Source: Angiostrongylus vasorum (Eukaryota > Nematoda > Chromadorea > Rhabditida > Metastrongylidae). From it: DNA of 64,000 bases. The DNA is taken from contig JADANN010000305.1 in NCBI GenBank assembly GCA_018806985.1, forward strand, positions 1 through 64,000, in the 5' to 3' direction. Below, piece after piece: positions 1 to 10,000 of this stretch (position 1 is its first letter; each line of letters opens with the position of its first letter). The position numbers and the translations under genes are program-made. The notes beneath the pieces are model-generated. The model searched no databases and had not been told where the DNA came from. It worked only from the letters and a program-made list of their open reading frames with translations.

Positions 1-480
1 TGGAACTACAGCATACTGGAAACGGTTCACCCACCGGCAGTATCATCCATGCAAAGAATTTATCACGAGGTTCCTTTTGAACAGAATTTTTTGCTAGGAA
101 TGGCTCGGTGCTGTACGGGAAGGAATCTATTGAAAAGTTAGGAAATCGTCACCCCATTTACAATGATACATGTGGTCCCATCTGAGCAAAGTTTCTAGCA
201 CAGCTATCATTTCAGAAATTCGAGAGAAACATTGGCTCTTTTAGTAAGAAAGAGATCCACTGCTCTAAAAGTGGAATGCTCCAGTTTACCCGAAAATCGT
301 TAAGCAGTGAGGTAACTAGTGAAGAGCAACGAACCCCACCCTAACATTCAAAACAACACGTAAATAACTTTTTCTAGCAATTATCCTCCTTATTTTGGGT
401 ATTAATCGTAGACGACGTCTACCGTTTTTCCTACACAATACAAGGATAAAAATACGCACTAGTTTTAAGGTATCTCGCTT
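1..480 (+). repeat. Internal direct repeat, unit 1 of the left arm
   Basis: This stretch is a diverged direct copy of 1848-2270. Shared landmarks in the same order include the 'ggaatggctcggt/ggaatggcttggt' block, 'gcagtgaggtaacta/gcggtgaggtaacca' and 'gagtattaatcg' preceded by CT-rich sequence. The arm is therefore itself built from older tandem units about 1.85 kb apart. No coding function is evident. Confidence 0.75.
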
Positions 481-689
481 TCGTGCCATTAATCTACCCT
501 ACCGTGTGACAGCTTTTTTCGATTTCAAAGAAATAGCTAGAAAACAGGAATCCTGACAAACTATCACGAAATAATGGAGGCTAGAAGATCACTGATGTGT
601 GTATATCGTTACCGATGAAACTGTTGCTGTAGCACCTAGTAGGCCAATGCGCCACGACCAGGCAGTTGCCATTGGAAATTATCTCTATG

Positions 690-840
690 AGTCAGTTCTC
701 GGCACCAAATAAATACTAGCAGATCTTATTACTATGTAAGCAGCTCGACTTCGTAGGTAGCTCCCACGTGTGAGTTTTCCTGTTTGTCACAGAGCAAAAT
801 CGCAAGCTTTGAGAATTGAACTTTTTATTTAATAACAGTA
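690..840 (-). repeat. Diverged copy of the SL1-bearing repeat (left arm)
   Basis: On the minus strand this reads an SL1-like stretch gone degenerate (around 800-830), then a CACGAAGTCGAG-like block, then GGTGCCGAGAACTGACTC. The order is the same as in the 32.05-32.18 kb copy with a perfect SL1. The same module is on the plus strand of the right arm at about 23455-23610. Confidence 0.6.
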
Positions 841-1097
841 ATCCAACAATAGCGGAATGGCAACAATCATACCATCAGTGTAAAAATATAAGAAACAAGG
901 TGATCGATTGGTAGAGATATTACACAGAACAAGTCAGTGGACTGGCAATTCTAAAATATCTCACACAGTACTGTTATGGTGCTAAGCTAGCGAAATAATA
1001 GCATTGCACACAGCCGGCCACGAAGCATTGTAGCTAAGAAGTGGAGAACATTGTTGTTGTGCATCAAGAGAACAATAGCCAATACGCGGTTGGACTG

Positions 1098-1128
1098 CAG
1101 CCAACTGTAGGATGGCTACAGTTGGCTG
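1098..1128. repeat. Perfect 13-bp hairpin
   Basis: CAGCCAACTGTAG and CTACAGTTGGCTG flank a 5-nt loop (gatgg). It is present in the right arm too, where a nearby 2-bp indel is one of the rare arm differences. It could be an old terminal inverted repeat junction; no function is assigned. Confidence 0.8.
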
Positions 1129-1467
1129 TGGCTCATAAATGGATACACCAGAGTACAACAGTAAACAGGAAGAGGTATATCTATAGTACATAGATGGTTG
1201 AAAGTGCTAAATCGAGATGAAGAGGTGCAAAAATATCCTACGGAGTAGGCGCGTACCCTTGAAGTGCCATAACATGATACAGAGAATGATTTGTGCGAGG
1301 AAAGATAGGATGGAAACGTTCATACAATGCAAGATGGGCAAGTGATATGAGGAAGATTGGATGTGGTTATTACTATAAAAGTATACCATAAAATTAAAGA
1401 GTACTGACTATCCGGGATCTATTAGGTAGAGGTATTTCGCAGGGTAGCTCGCAGTCAACTCGGCTTT

Positions 1468-1510
1468 TCCAAGTCCCTATGAAGGTGAAATCCTCCGAAA
1501 CATCAGCTTT
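1468..1510 (+). ncRNA. Hammerhead-like motif, degenerate (left arm)
   Basis: It aligns along its length with the PLE hammerhead at 5710-5756: the GAAATC-containing stem II region, CCGAAAC, then ATCAGC. The CUGA core is damaged (CTATGA). The mirrored copy is at 22777-22815 on the minus strand. Probably an old PLE terminal repeat buried in the arm. Confidence 0.45.
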
Positions 1511-1847
1511 GCTGGAATGAAGATAGAGTAACGCCATCGTGTTGGCTCATCAAAAGAACAGTGAATTACTCGCATAATAGTTACTATCGTCGCCCCGCAT
1601 AAGGAGCGCACCATGATGAAGATTACTGAGAGGTTGAAAACAAAGAGTGAAGGAAATGGTGATGACCTGCCCATGATTTCGCTGAACCAGAAAAAATCAC
1701 ACAGAGATGTAAGTCTTGCTAATTTTACTAATTGATGGTCTACGAAATACGTGATCCATTATGTACTATGAACATCATCTTGACAATCTTTCAGATTTCT
1801 GCTAACATCTGCATCTGGTATCTGCGCATAGTTGGTGTTCGCAGGTA

Positions 1848-2270
1848 TGGAACTGCGGCATTCTGGAAGTGGTCTACGAACTAAATTTGTGCTGGGAATG
1901 GCTTGGTCCCGAATGGTAACGAATCTAGTGATAAGTCAGGAAATCATGGTCCTATCGACACTGACAAATGTGATCACCATCCGAGAATGTTCTAGTACAG
2001 CTGCCATATCAGGACTTCGGAAGAAACATCCACTCGATTAGTAGGAAAGAGCTCTGAAAATTGAACTGTCCAGCCTGCAAGAAAGTGGGCAAGCGGTGAG
2101 GTAACCAATGAGTAGCAATGTGCTTCATCGCTGACAGTTAAAAAAGCACGCGATCAACAGTTAGTAGCAAATTTCTTCTTCTTTTGAGTATTAATCGCTC
2201 ACGACATCCACTGTTTTCCTGTGCAAGAGCGGAGATAAAAGCTTGTGTTTGAGGTTGATTTCACGAGAAA
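1848..2270 (+). repeat. Internal direct repeat, unit 2 of the left arm
   Basis: Diverged direct copy of 1-480, mirrored again in the right arm near 22015-22440. A second pair of related blocks, 1620-1840 and 2500-2720, overlaps this layout. Both share 'tcattatgtnctatgaacatca' in two pieces around a CTTGACAAT block, so the arm has at least two layers of tandem duplication. Confidence 0.7.
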
Positions 2271-4302
2271 TTCGTATGAATTTTCACGTATCTACCAACC
2301 GTGTCCTTGGCCGACACTGGCGTATATCACCTATTTCCGATATTAAGAATATTGCTTGGAACAAATAAACCTACGAAAACCTACCAAAATGTCACAAAAT
2401 CGTGGGTGCATGGACGCTCACTCCTCTGCGCATGTCGTTAGCACTGGCGATGTTGACCAGTTGACAAAGCACAGCAGGATGAAGTTGACTGAGGGTCTGA
2501 AATAAAAGAGTGGAGAAATATGTTGATGATCTACCAATGATACTGAAGTGCCAAAAAATCTTGCGAAGATATGAGGTCAAGATAACTTTACTAGGCGACC
2601 CTTTACGAACTACGTGATTCATTATGTCCTATGAACATCAGCTTGACAATCGTTCGGATATCTGCTATCATCAACATGGAAAGACGCATTCGCTGTTATC
2701 ACACACGGCAGATGAGCACCGACAACCGACGTTCCATCTGAACCTATGTCGAGATTTTTTGCTTATGACTAAACGGTCATCACTCTTATCGGATCCAGAA
2801 TCGCAAATACCAAATCTACCAAGCCTGATTCAGGGCCTAAATAAAGTGGACATAAAAAAGAGTAGAAGAACACTTGTTGAGGAACGTAGCAAGTATTTCT
2901 TGCGGGAGGAAAAAAGAACAGTGATGTGCAACTATGTTCTTGTGTGCATATCATCCGCAATTGATTGCAACATCCAGGGGCAAACCCCAGCCAGATCTGT
3001 CCGCGTTGATCCGATTTAAAGTAGTGGCTCGCAATATCAGTCAAAGATGTAATCAGCAGTCTTATCGTCTGTGTTTGAGAGTTCACTGTGTTACACTCGA
3101 CTGCCGTCTTCTACTGGTGCTCTATCCTCTTGTTATGTGTCAATTACAACTAGTTTCCACTGAAATCGGAACTCTTTCATTCCGAACACCACTACCAATG
3201 AAGTTCCTCGCATACCACACGATATCTTTAACTTGCCTATGTTCGGCGCATTTTGTTGAGCAAATATCCTCGCTATGATCGGAGATTTCTAACAATCTTT
3301 CAATTTTATGGTTACGCTAAGTGAACTCACAAGACGTTCGACAATTTCTTGATATACATAACTTTTAAACAATCATCACTAACTCAACAAGAGTTTCTTG
3401 TACATATTTTGCTAATACCCCTTCACCTAGGTGGTGATTAAGTCAAGCCATCTTATAGTAAGGGAGTCCGACTTCGTGCCAATTCTTTTCGCAATCAGCA
3501 CAATCGCCTACAATTTTACCAAAAGCCCAGAAGCATTGTACAAGGAACTCGCCCGTATCCAATACTACGCCGTTTTTCAAGGCGAGACTACCGTTCTGAA
3601 GCCATCCAGAGATTACAATAAGTTGGAAGAACGTGGTGGTGTAGTTAGGTTCATCTCGATTGACAGGCATTGATTTCGTGTTTCTGCCTCAACACGTACC
3701 ATTTTGACATCAACAGAATGCTTGATGATTTTTTTAAACAATGTCTCCCCGTTTGGTGGGACGTATAGTTCCTTAATTTGTTTCGCCCAGTTCACGGTGT
3801 TCAATACACTTAAACAGAATCCGGCTAAAATGCATTCTTATGAATTGATTAAACTCTACCTGATTGACAGTTATGTGTGTCATCTCTTTGTACGATTCGG
3901 CATGAGCACATGCAGCATTCACACGTGTTTCCTGCGGAAGGGTATCATTTTCAAAAGTATGCATTGCAGGAAGAAACCTGAAAGAAATATAATCGACTTG
4001 TCAGCTTCGCTTCACCGATTGTAACCATTGTATTCATTCCACTAGTAACATTTTTTTATTGTTCTTATAATTTATGGCAGCGTATGTACTTTGTTGTTGC
4101 AGTGCGATTGCCCTGTTGTAGATTCGTGACTAGGAAACCCATGACAGCTCGACGTTTCCATCTGGTAATCCAGACAAGAGCAAGTGTATGCAAAGCTGAG
4201 CCTAGCGAGCCATATATGGGCGCTATCGTGCCGAGAATGGCAAAATAAAAGGCTTCCTAGCAAAAGCGTGAGGATGTTCGTGCTCCTCGAGCGATTGCAG
4301 TA

Positions 4303-4315
4303 GAATAGGCATTCC
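4303..4315. repeat. Target-site duplication, left copy (13 bp)
   Basis: GAATAGGCATTCC, repeated exactly at 5851-5863 on either side of the PLE. The right arm has the uninterrupted counterpart (GAATAAGCTTTCC in reverse complement), which shows this was the pre-insertion site. Confidence 0.9.
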
Positions 4316-4460
4316 TTAATAACCCAAAAGACCGACTTTCTATAAACCTCGGCATAGATAGTTGATATATTTATTTATGTGATCTTATAAGCTGATCTTC
4401 TTTAGCTGATCCGAGGTTGGTATAGGTGTTCGTTGACGTTGTCTTTGTTGTTGGTGTTGT

Positions 4461-4510
4461 TTATCGATGGCTGACGTTTCGGCGATTTCGCCTTCCTCAA
4501 AGCCTGGACG
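4461..4510 (-). ncRNA. Hammerhead-like ribozyme motif of PLE1 (sense, 3' end)
   Basis: The minus strand reads GGCT, TTGAGGA (core C changed to T), A, GGCG-AAAT-CGCC hairpin, GAAAC, GTC, AGCC. Stem I (GGCT/AGCC) and stem II are intact, but the first core base is mutated, so cleavage is probably impaired. It lies downstream of the GIY-YIG remnant, the same relative position as in the other PLEs of this window. Confidence 0.65.
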
Positions 4511-4819
4511 TATTTTATATTAGAATACTTTAGTTATTTGGTGTAAAAGGCTAAAGTATTAATGAAGATGAAAGTTTTAAATAGATGGTGGGTTAGGACG
4601 CTATGGTCATACTGAAAGGCTACTCACCCTACTGAAAGGGTGATGTAACGAGTGGGACTGGCCCATGCGTTGTTCATGTGGGGTCGCGAGCACGACACCC
4701 ACTGGGGTCAAAAGTATCATTTTTGAAATAGGGCGCCAGGTCACGTGTGATAGTGAGGCATTCGTCTTTCCGGTTCATCTTTGGATTTTTTGAAATTTAT
4801 CCAAAACGCTTCAAGAGTT

Positions 4820-5110
4820 TTGCGCGTTGATGTTTTCGACTCCTGCGCTAGGACCCGTACAGTCACTTCAAAATCATCGCCGTTGTGCTTTTTGTGCCCT
4901 ATGCGTACCTAGAGGAGTGTTTTGACGAATTTTACCTTTCCCACCTAGATGTTCTTTTATGCGGACACAAAGTGGTCTACCCGTTTCCCTCAATATATTC
5001 CTCACCGCATGCGTTACATGAGATCAAGTATATTATACCTGAACTCATGCAATCCCCGTCTCTCCCATTAGGACAGATCATACAGTTTTTTGAGCTGCAC
5101 AAACGGTCAT
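4820..5110 (-). pseudogene. GIY-YIG endonuclease remnant of PLE1
   Basis: The minus-strand translation shows the Cys-containing lead-in (CMICPN...), then a GIY-YIG-type block IIYLISCNACGEEYI, then disrupted ERLCVRIKEHL-type sequence with in-frame stops. It aligns with the better preserved copy at 37521-37763. The GIY-YIG domain of PLEs nicks target DNA for target-primed reverse transcription. This copy is non-functional. Confidence 0.75.
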
Positions 5111-5530
5111 AGAGACGGTTGCGAACTCACTGACGGCGTAGTATTGGTATTGGGTGGGATGTCAATAATCGTTATGTAATTTTCAAGATCACTTTTTTCT
5201 TAAGCATCTCTTAATGGCGTAACTTATTTCATTTGATATGAAGGGTAGCTTAAAAGGGATCTTACTTACGTCCGAAACATTATTTTGGGGAACTACCTTA
5301 CGTTTTTGTACCACCTGAATGGCTTCTACGTCGTAGCCATTGGAAATAGCAATTTTTCGTGCCAGGTTTTGCGATTCCTTCCTTTCCTCTTCTCCTGTGC
5401 ACACATTTTTTTGCCGTACGGTACATGTTTTTGATAAGTGCTTTTTTCATGTGTGAAGGATGAGAGGAGAGGTAGTGAACTAGTATGTTCTTACTACTTG
5501 GCTTACGATAACATTTTGTACATAACATGT
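5110..5530 (-). pseudogene. PLE reverse transcriptase C-terminus, fragment
   Basis: Minus-strand frames give KPSSKNILVHYLSSHPSHMK, RNMYRTAKKCVHR, ARKIAISNGYDVEAIQ and FISNEISYAIKRCL. These are the thumb/connector blocks seen in the 37.8-38.4 and 47.5-48.0 kb PLE copies. Frameshifts separate the blocks. The upstream palm is absent because the insertion is 5' truncated and rearranged at about 5525. Confidence 0.8.
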
Positions 5531-5602
5531 ACCGTACGGCAAAAAAATGTGTGCACAGGAAAAGAGGGAAAGGAAGGAATCGCAAAACCTGGCACGAAAA
5601 AA
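5353..5602. repeat. About 79-bp inverted repeat inside PLE1
   Basis: 5353-5431 and 5525-5602 are near-perfect reverse complements (landmarks TTTTTCGTGCCAGGTTTTGC and CCGTACGGTACATG), separated by about 93 bp. This marks the switch point where the element's 5' part was inserted in inverted orientation, as in twin-primed or template-switched insertions. Confidence 0.88.
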
Positions 5603-5709
5603 TCAGCATGACCGTAGCATCCTAACCCACCATCTATTTAAAACTTTGACCTTTCATTAATACTTTAACCTTTTACACCGAATGACTAAAGTATCCTGAT
5701 ATAAAACAC

Positions 5710-5756
5710 GTCCAGGCTCTGAGGAAGGCGAAATCGCCGAAACGTCAGCCATCGAC
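5710..5756 (+). ncRNA. Hammerhead ribozyme motif, best copy (PLE terminal repeat)
   Basis: In order: distal stem I GTC (5710-5712), proximal stem I GGCT (5715-5718), core CTGAGGA (5719-5725; position 7 of the hammerhead core is variable), one extra A, stem II GGCG-AAAT-CGCC (5727-5738), GAAAC (5739-5743), GTC (5744-5746, expected cleavage after C5746), stem I AGCC (5747-5750) and GAC (5754-5756). Stem III is only A-C/G-U with no loop, so a single molecule could not form it. The sequence ACGU is self-complementary and could pair between two molecules. The extra A before stem II is unusual. Hammerheads in PLEs are established; activity here is inferred. Confidence 0.75.
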
Positions 5757-5850
5757 AAACAACACCAACAACAAGGACAACGTCAACGAACAGCTATACC
5801 AACCTCGGATCAGCAAAAGAAGATCAGTTTATAAGATCACATAAATAAAG

Positions 5851-5863
5851 GAATAGGCATTCC
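5851..5863. repeat. Target-site duplication, right copy (13 bp)
   Basis: GAATAGGCATTCC, identical to 4303-4315. Confidence 0.9.
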
Positions 5864-5975
5864 CGGTCCCACTCAGCTACCATCAGAGTTTCCGTCTGCG
5901 CCTGGCTTGAATAAGTCGACGATCAAGGACTTTACAGAGAATACAGGGTAGTACATTGTTATTGTTGTTATCCAC
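5864..5975. repeat. Diverged inner continuation of the palindrome
   Basis: Directly after the PLE the sequence resumes homology with the reverse complement of 19855-19975. Shared blocks include CTACCATnAGAG, TTCGAATAAGT-like and ATCAAGGnnTTTACAG. Identity is clearly lower than in the outer arms, so the palindrome does not end at 4300 but changes abruptly in divergence. Confidence 0.75.
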
Positions 5976-6682
5976 TCTCCATAGCACCCAATGAAGGATC
6001 CTCAGCCAATTATTCCTTAGGTGCAAATCCACGCAGGATACAGGGCTTAGTTAAATGCTGAACAAAAGCAATTCTGCACCTGCCATGAAACACAGATCTC
6101 TTTACACGATAGGGTCTCAAAATCTTCTACTGGAAGAGCTTGCTTCCTTCCATATTCACCTGGTCGTATTCATGAACGCATGCCGAGCAGGTCTACACAT
6201 ACAAAGATTGTGCGTCGATTGAGTAAAAATGAGCATTCAAATAACTGAGAAAAACACAATAACTCGTTCAGCGTCGCCTCCAACAAATGACTCCACGTCA
6301 ACTTCTAAACAATTCAACAGGCTTTCTTTGGTTATTCACCGAAAACAGCAAAAATCAACTTCGCTGTTCCTCTGCTCACAGGTGATCCCCCCAATACAAT
6401 ACCGTTAAGTATAGAGAGTATAAACAGATGGTTAAAATATCTGAACATTCCTGATTACGAAAATCTAGACCACTGGAATCTTTCACTGAAGTTATGATGA
6501 TGCGAAGTGGAAAAGCTGAGTGGAAAGTTCCTATAGGATCTTGACGATGAGCGGAGTAGAAGAATTGTTAATGACCGAATATCATCTGAAAATGCCATAT
6601 TGTAAAAGTATTCTTCTTCTATTTCTTTCAGTAAATCCTTTTTCCTCTTTAATGAGCAAGCAGAATTCAATATGCAACTTTG
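5976..6682. other. No gene recognised
   Basis: AT-rich sequence between the inner palindrome segment and an RTE remnant. No domain, repeat family or structured element was identified. It has no counterpart at the equivalent place in the right half, so it probably arrived by insertion or was lost on the other side. Confidence 0.5.
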
Positions 6683-7850
6683 CATAATCACCTGACACCT
6701 GCCACCTGTAGCTCCCCTAAATTTCCCACTTTTCTTTGTCGCGTACAAGAGTAGAGAGTGGATTCTGCTCGCAGTATTGGCATCATATCTTTCTTCTAAG
6801 CTTTTCGTGAAGAACTCTGACGATCGCGTCGGGGGTCTTCCTGCAGTGCGTTTAACATCCCGAGGAATCCAATCACTGACGGCTCTTGTCCATTGGTTGT
6901 CATTCATTCGCGTTATGTGTCTGGCCCACCCTATCTTCTATTGTTTGGCGTATAGAACGGAATCTTTGATTTTTGATCGATGACGCCCGTCGAAGTTTCG
7001 GACAAGTTCCCTTATTTGTTTGAAACGGATACCTCAACCATCGTCGGTCGACTGCGCGTCCAATAACGCCGAGTGATTTTTCATCCCTGTTTACGCAGCG
7101 ACCAGGTTTCTGAAGCATACATTAAGGCAGGAAGTATCGTAGAGTTGAAAGGCATGGAGACGGGTGACTATAAAATTCGGCAAGCATTCTTTCCGCTTGG
7201 CTAATAAGAACGATATTATCAGCAAAGCAAAGATGGTGTAATTGTGGACCATCGATTTTTCACTCTCATGTCTATTCCAGTGCTCGCATTTCGTTCTTGG
7301 GGGGTGGCGGTAAATAATTTTGGCGAGATGGTATCGCCTCGCCAAACCCCTTTTTTGAAGACAATGCTAATATTTTTTGTAGAATGGTGATATATTGGTT
7401 GTGAAATTTTTGTACAGCTCGCCAAAAAATTTTTGTGTAATGAAGTAGGGACTCCTTGAATATGAAGAGCTTCCATGACTGCTTCTATGTCAATTGAGGC
7501 AAAGGCCTGCTTTAAATCGATGAAAGTGAGACAGAGCGGTCTTTTGTACTCTCGCGATACTTCAATGAGTCTTGTTATCGTGTGGACGTGGTCCATCGTA
7601 CTAAATCCTTTTCGAAACCCTGGCTACTCACATGGCTACCTTCCGTCCAGTGTTCTGTCAATCCTTTTTCAGGACGACTCGAGTGAAAAAGTTTGTAGAC
7701 GGCAGACAGCAAGCGGATTGGGCGGTAGTTGCCGATGTCGTGGAGGTCTCCCTTCTTGAACAAAACCACTATCTTGATGGTCTTCTACTGAGTAGAGACC
7801 TTGCATTCAGACAGGTAACGTGTGAACGGCCGAGCCATTGTGTTTATTAG
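6683..7850 (-). pseudogene. RTE-type non-LTR retrotransposon, 5'-truncated copy (RTE-B)
   Basis: The minus strand carries the RT palm and C-terminal region of an RTE element: LYSTQ-like finger remnants near 7700, LTFIDLKQAFASIDIEAVMEAL (catalytic-Asp motif A, about 7490-7540), VWRGDTISPKLFTA, and the C-terminal block RAVSDWIPRDVKRTAGRPPT (about 6810-6870). The YADD-containing region is disrupted by a deletion and frameshifts. The 3' edge near 6683 is set by loss of similarity to the longer copy at 10150-13660. The 5' edge near 7850 is the usual truncation of target-primed insertion. It is broken by several frameshifts and non-functional. Confidence 0.85.
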
Positions 7851-8744
7851 CACTGTCTCGTAAAGTCTGAGTGAGTGTTCCGTCATTTTACAATCGAGTT
7901 TCATCCAGAAAGGGGGTAATTTCTGCATGATCTTTTTTGTCAAACAGTGTTTCCAGTGCAAACGATAGGCTCTTTTTTAGCTTGAGATGTCACGCTTGGT
8001 ACAAAACCGTTTAAGTATATCGCAATTCGACGATCAGAACACCTATATCCCGTGAGATGCGATGGTAGCACTAAAAAGGAATCGAAGTTCTTATGCTGCA
8101 CGAATATTGTTTAATTGTTCTTCTGTTCAGCGAAATTTGAAAATCTTACTGAGCACTCCATGCAACTCTTAACCTCCAGGAATGAACAGTTGAAGAAAAT
8201 TCGAACACTACTTCAATGTCACCATCCGTTGTGATGGAAAAGGTGACTTCAAATGAGAGAAGCATGAAATCCCTTTGCTTTTGAACATTTTAAAAAAAAT
8301 GCAACTCAAAAGAGCAAAACGGTCAACGAGGCTCCATATCACGAAGACCAATAAATGTAATAGTGTCGCACTCTTCCGCCAAGGTTTAAAGAGAATCATT
8401 TGTCAATTTAAAAAGTCCGAAAGCCACTACTATATTTGGATAACAGCGATGTTCGACTCATTTCAGGCATGTGAATATGGCGATGCACTTTGCTCATCGT
8501 TGTGCACTTAGTTTTGTCCCGAAACGCTTGCATCTCGAGCTATCCACGGATGCCTTACACTTCTCTGCTAAGGGCAATCACACTTATTTTCCAATATGTA
8601 TAAAGCCCGATGATTATTAACATATATGAGTGGAACATATCCAATATATTCTACCGAAGTGGCTGAAAAAAAAGAATGTAGATAATTAAATGATGACGAT
8701 TAAAAAATTGTTCTCACCTCAAGGCATCAAACTAACTTTTACAC
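7851..8744. other. No gene recognised
   Basis: Contains short overlapping open frames on both strands around 8208-8511 with no recognisable domain. No similarity to the repeat families found elsewhere in the window was noticed. Confidence 0.5.
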
Positions 8745-8931
8745 ACTGAGTACGATTCTCACCAGGCGTGTATGTTTTGCGTAATCTAGTGTATTCCCAG
8801 GGAGTTCACTGCTGAACTGGCACCCGAAGTAAAGAGCACCCGCCAACTGTAAAGTTCTACCTCGGCGTTTTATATTTTGACTGTTCATTCGAAACGTTTT
8901 AAGAGCTTTACGCTTCTATAACAGTTGAATT

Positions 8932-8976
<45 letters not shown>

Positions 8977-10000
8977 CAAGATACATGTAAGGAACAGCCC
9001 ACTTTAGCATACGGTGCAGTATTTTTTTTTCGAATGGTTCAAAATTATCGGCTGTTCGCTATTTAATTCATCTCATTCATTTCATGGCATGAAGTACGGC
9101 TTTGTCTGTGAAAGACCAACATCTATTCTGTGCATGCGTCATCTTCGACTTGTAACAAACTACTAGCGAATTAAACTCATCCATGCTAAAGCAGTTCGCA
9201 ATAACAGCCGGTGAAGGTGGTTGCAAAAAAGGAGTGAAACACACCGTAACTAAAATTAGGAGAAAGTGTGATAACAGTATCTATATGATAACCGAAAGTT
9301 ATGACAAGCGTTATATACACCACTCGACTTAAGGGAAACAGGTGCGGTTCTGAAACGTTCCTGCTAACCCTAACGTCTTGTGTGACTCAATGCAAGGAGT
9401 CATGAAACGAATAAAGGATGAAGTTTTCGGCATTGTTCAATACCATATAGAAATGCGATATATTTGATTCCACTTGTAGCATTGTTGAGGTGATTGAACG
9501 CGAATAAAGACAATAGAACAAGTGGCGGCAAAACACCGATTTACAAGGAAGCGTTTTTTTATGGTTTCAGACAAGCCTGGCAGAAATGTACAGAATCCAC
9601 AGAGATATGGGCATTGACAGCCAGGAAGGTAGAATGGAAGCTGCAGCCACGTGAGCCTTGTAGGCCACGTCCAACACTACGTTGTCCTACACACCTCCCA
9701 GAATCAGACAAGAAGGTTACGAACAACACACACTGAGAGCGCTATCAAAGCTTGTGCGGAAATTTTTTTATTATTCTTCATGTTTCTGATAGAGGAAGAA
9801 TCTAAAATTACCACTAATATGCCAGCACATGACAAAGTGAAAACAACTGAAACATTTAAACTCGACAAAGTTAATAGTTCTTTAAAAACCGACTTTCCTC
9901 GAGCCTCAGCATAATTTATCAATATGTATTCCTTCATAAACGAGCTCACACGAGGTCGACGAAGGAAATTTTATTGGACTAACATTTGGAGGTCTTCTTC
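8745..10000. repeat. Inner inverted repeat, left copy (diverged)
   Basis: Pairs in reverse complement with 18375-19527. An alignable 127-bp stretch (9791-9915 against the complement of 18404-18530) has no indel and roughly three-quarters identity by eye. The translated frames on the two sides end at the same stop codon with about half the residues identical over 49 positions (EEESKI.../EELLKI...). This could be decayed coding sequence or simply conserved spacing in a repeat. Confidence 0.82.
8935..8976. repeat. (GA)n microsatellite
   Basis: About 20 GA dinucleotides with one interruption. The matching place in the inverted copy (about 19330-19350) has only a short pyrimidine run, so the expansion happened on one side after the inverted duplication. 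Confidence 0.95.

Larger units (their letters stand above)
1..4300. repeat. Left outer arm of giant inverted repeat (near-identical to 19985-24285)
   Basis: The whole segment reappears in reverse complement at 19985-24285. The sum of paired coordinates stays at 24284-24288 along the arm, so only a handful of small indels separate the copies; one is a 2-bp indel near 1096. Conceptual translations of 106 and 114 residues are identical between arms. The arm is open at the window's left edge, so its true outer end is unknown. High identity stops near 4296, a few bases before the target-site duplication of a PLE insertion. I see no convincing host gene. The short open frames show no recognisable domain and are mirrored in the other arm. 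Confidence 0.96.
4316..5850 (-). mobile_element. Penelope-like element, truncated and internally inverted (PLE1)
   Basis: A 1.5-kb insertion bounded by a 13-bp target-site duplication. Reading on the minus strand it contains the C-terminal end of a PLE reverse transcriptase (about 5110-5530), a GIY-YIG endonuclease remnant (about 4820-5110) and a terminal repeat with a hammerhead-like motif (4461-4510). The far end (5603-5850) repeats that terminal segment in inverted orientation, with a second hammerhead motif at 5710-5756. PLEs are known to encode RT plus GIY-YIG and to show terminal repeats in varied orientation. It is a dead copy: the 5' part of RT is missing and the frames carry stops. 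Confidence 0.88.
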
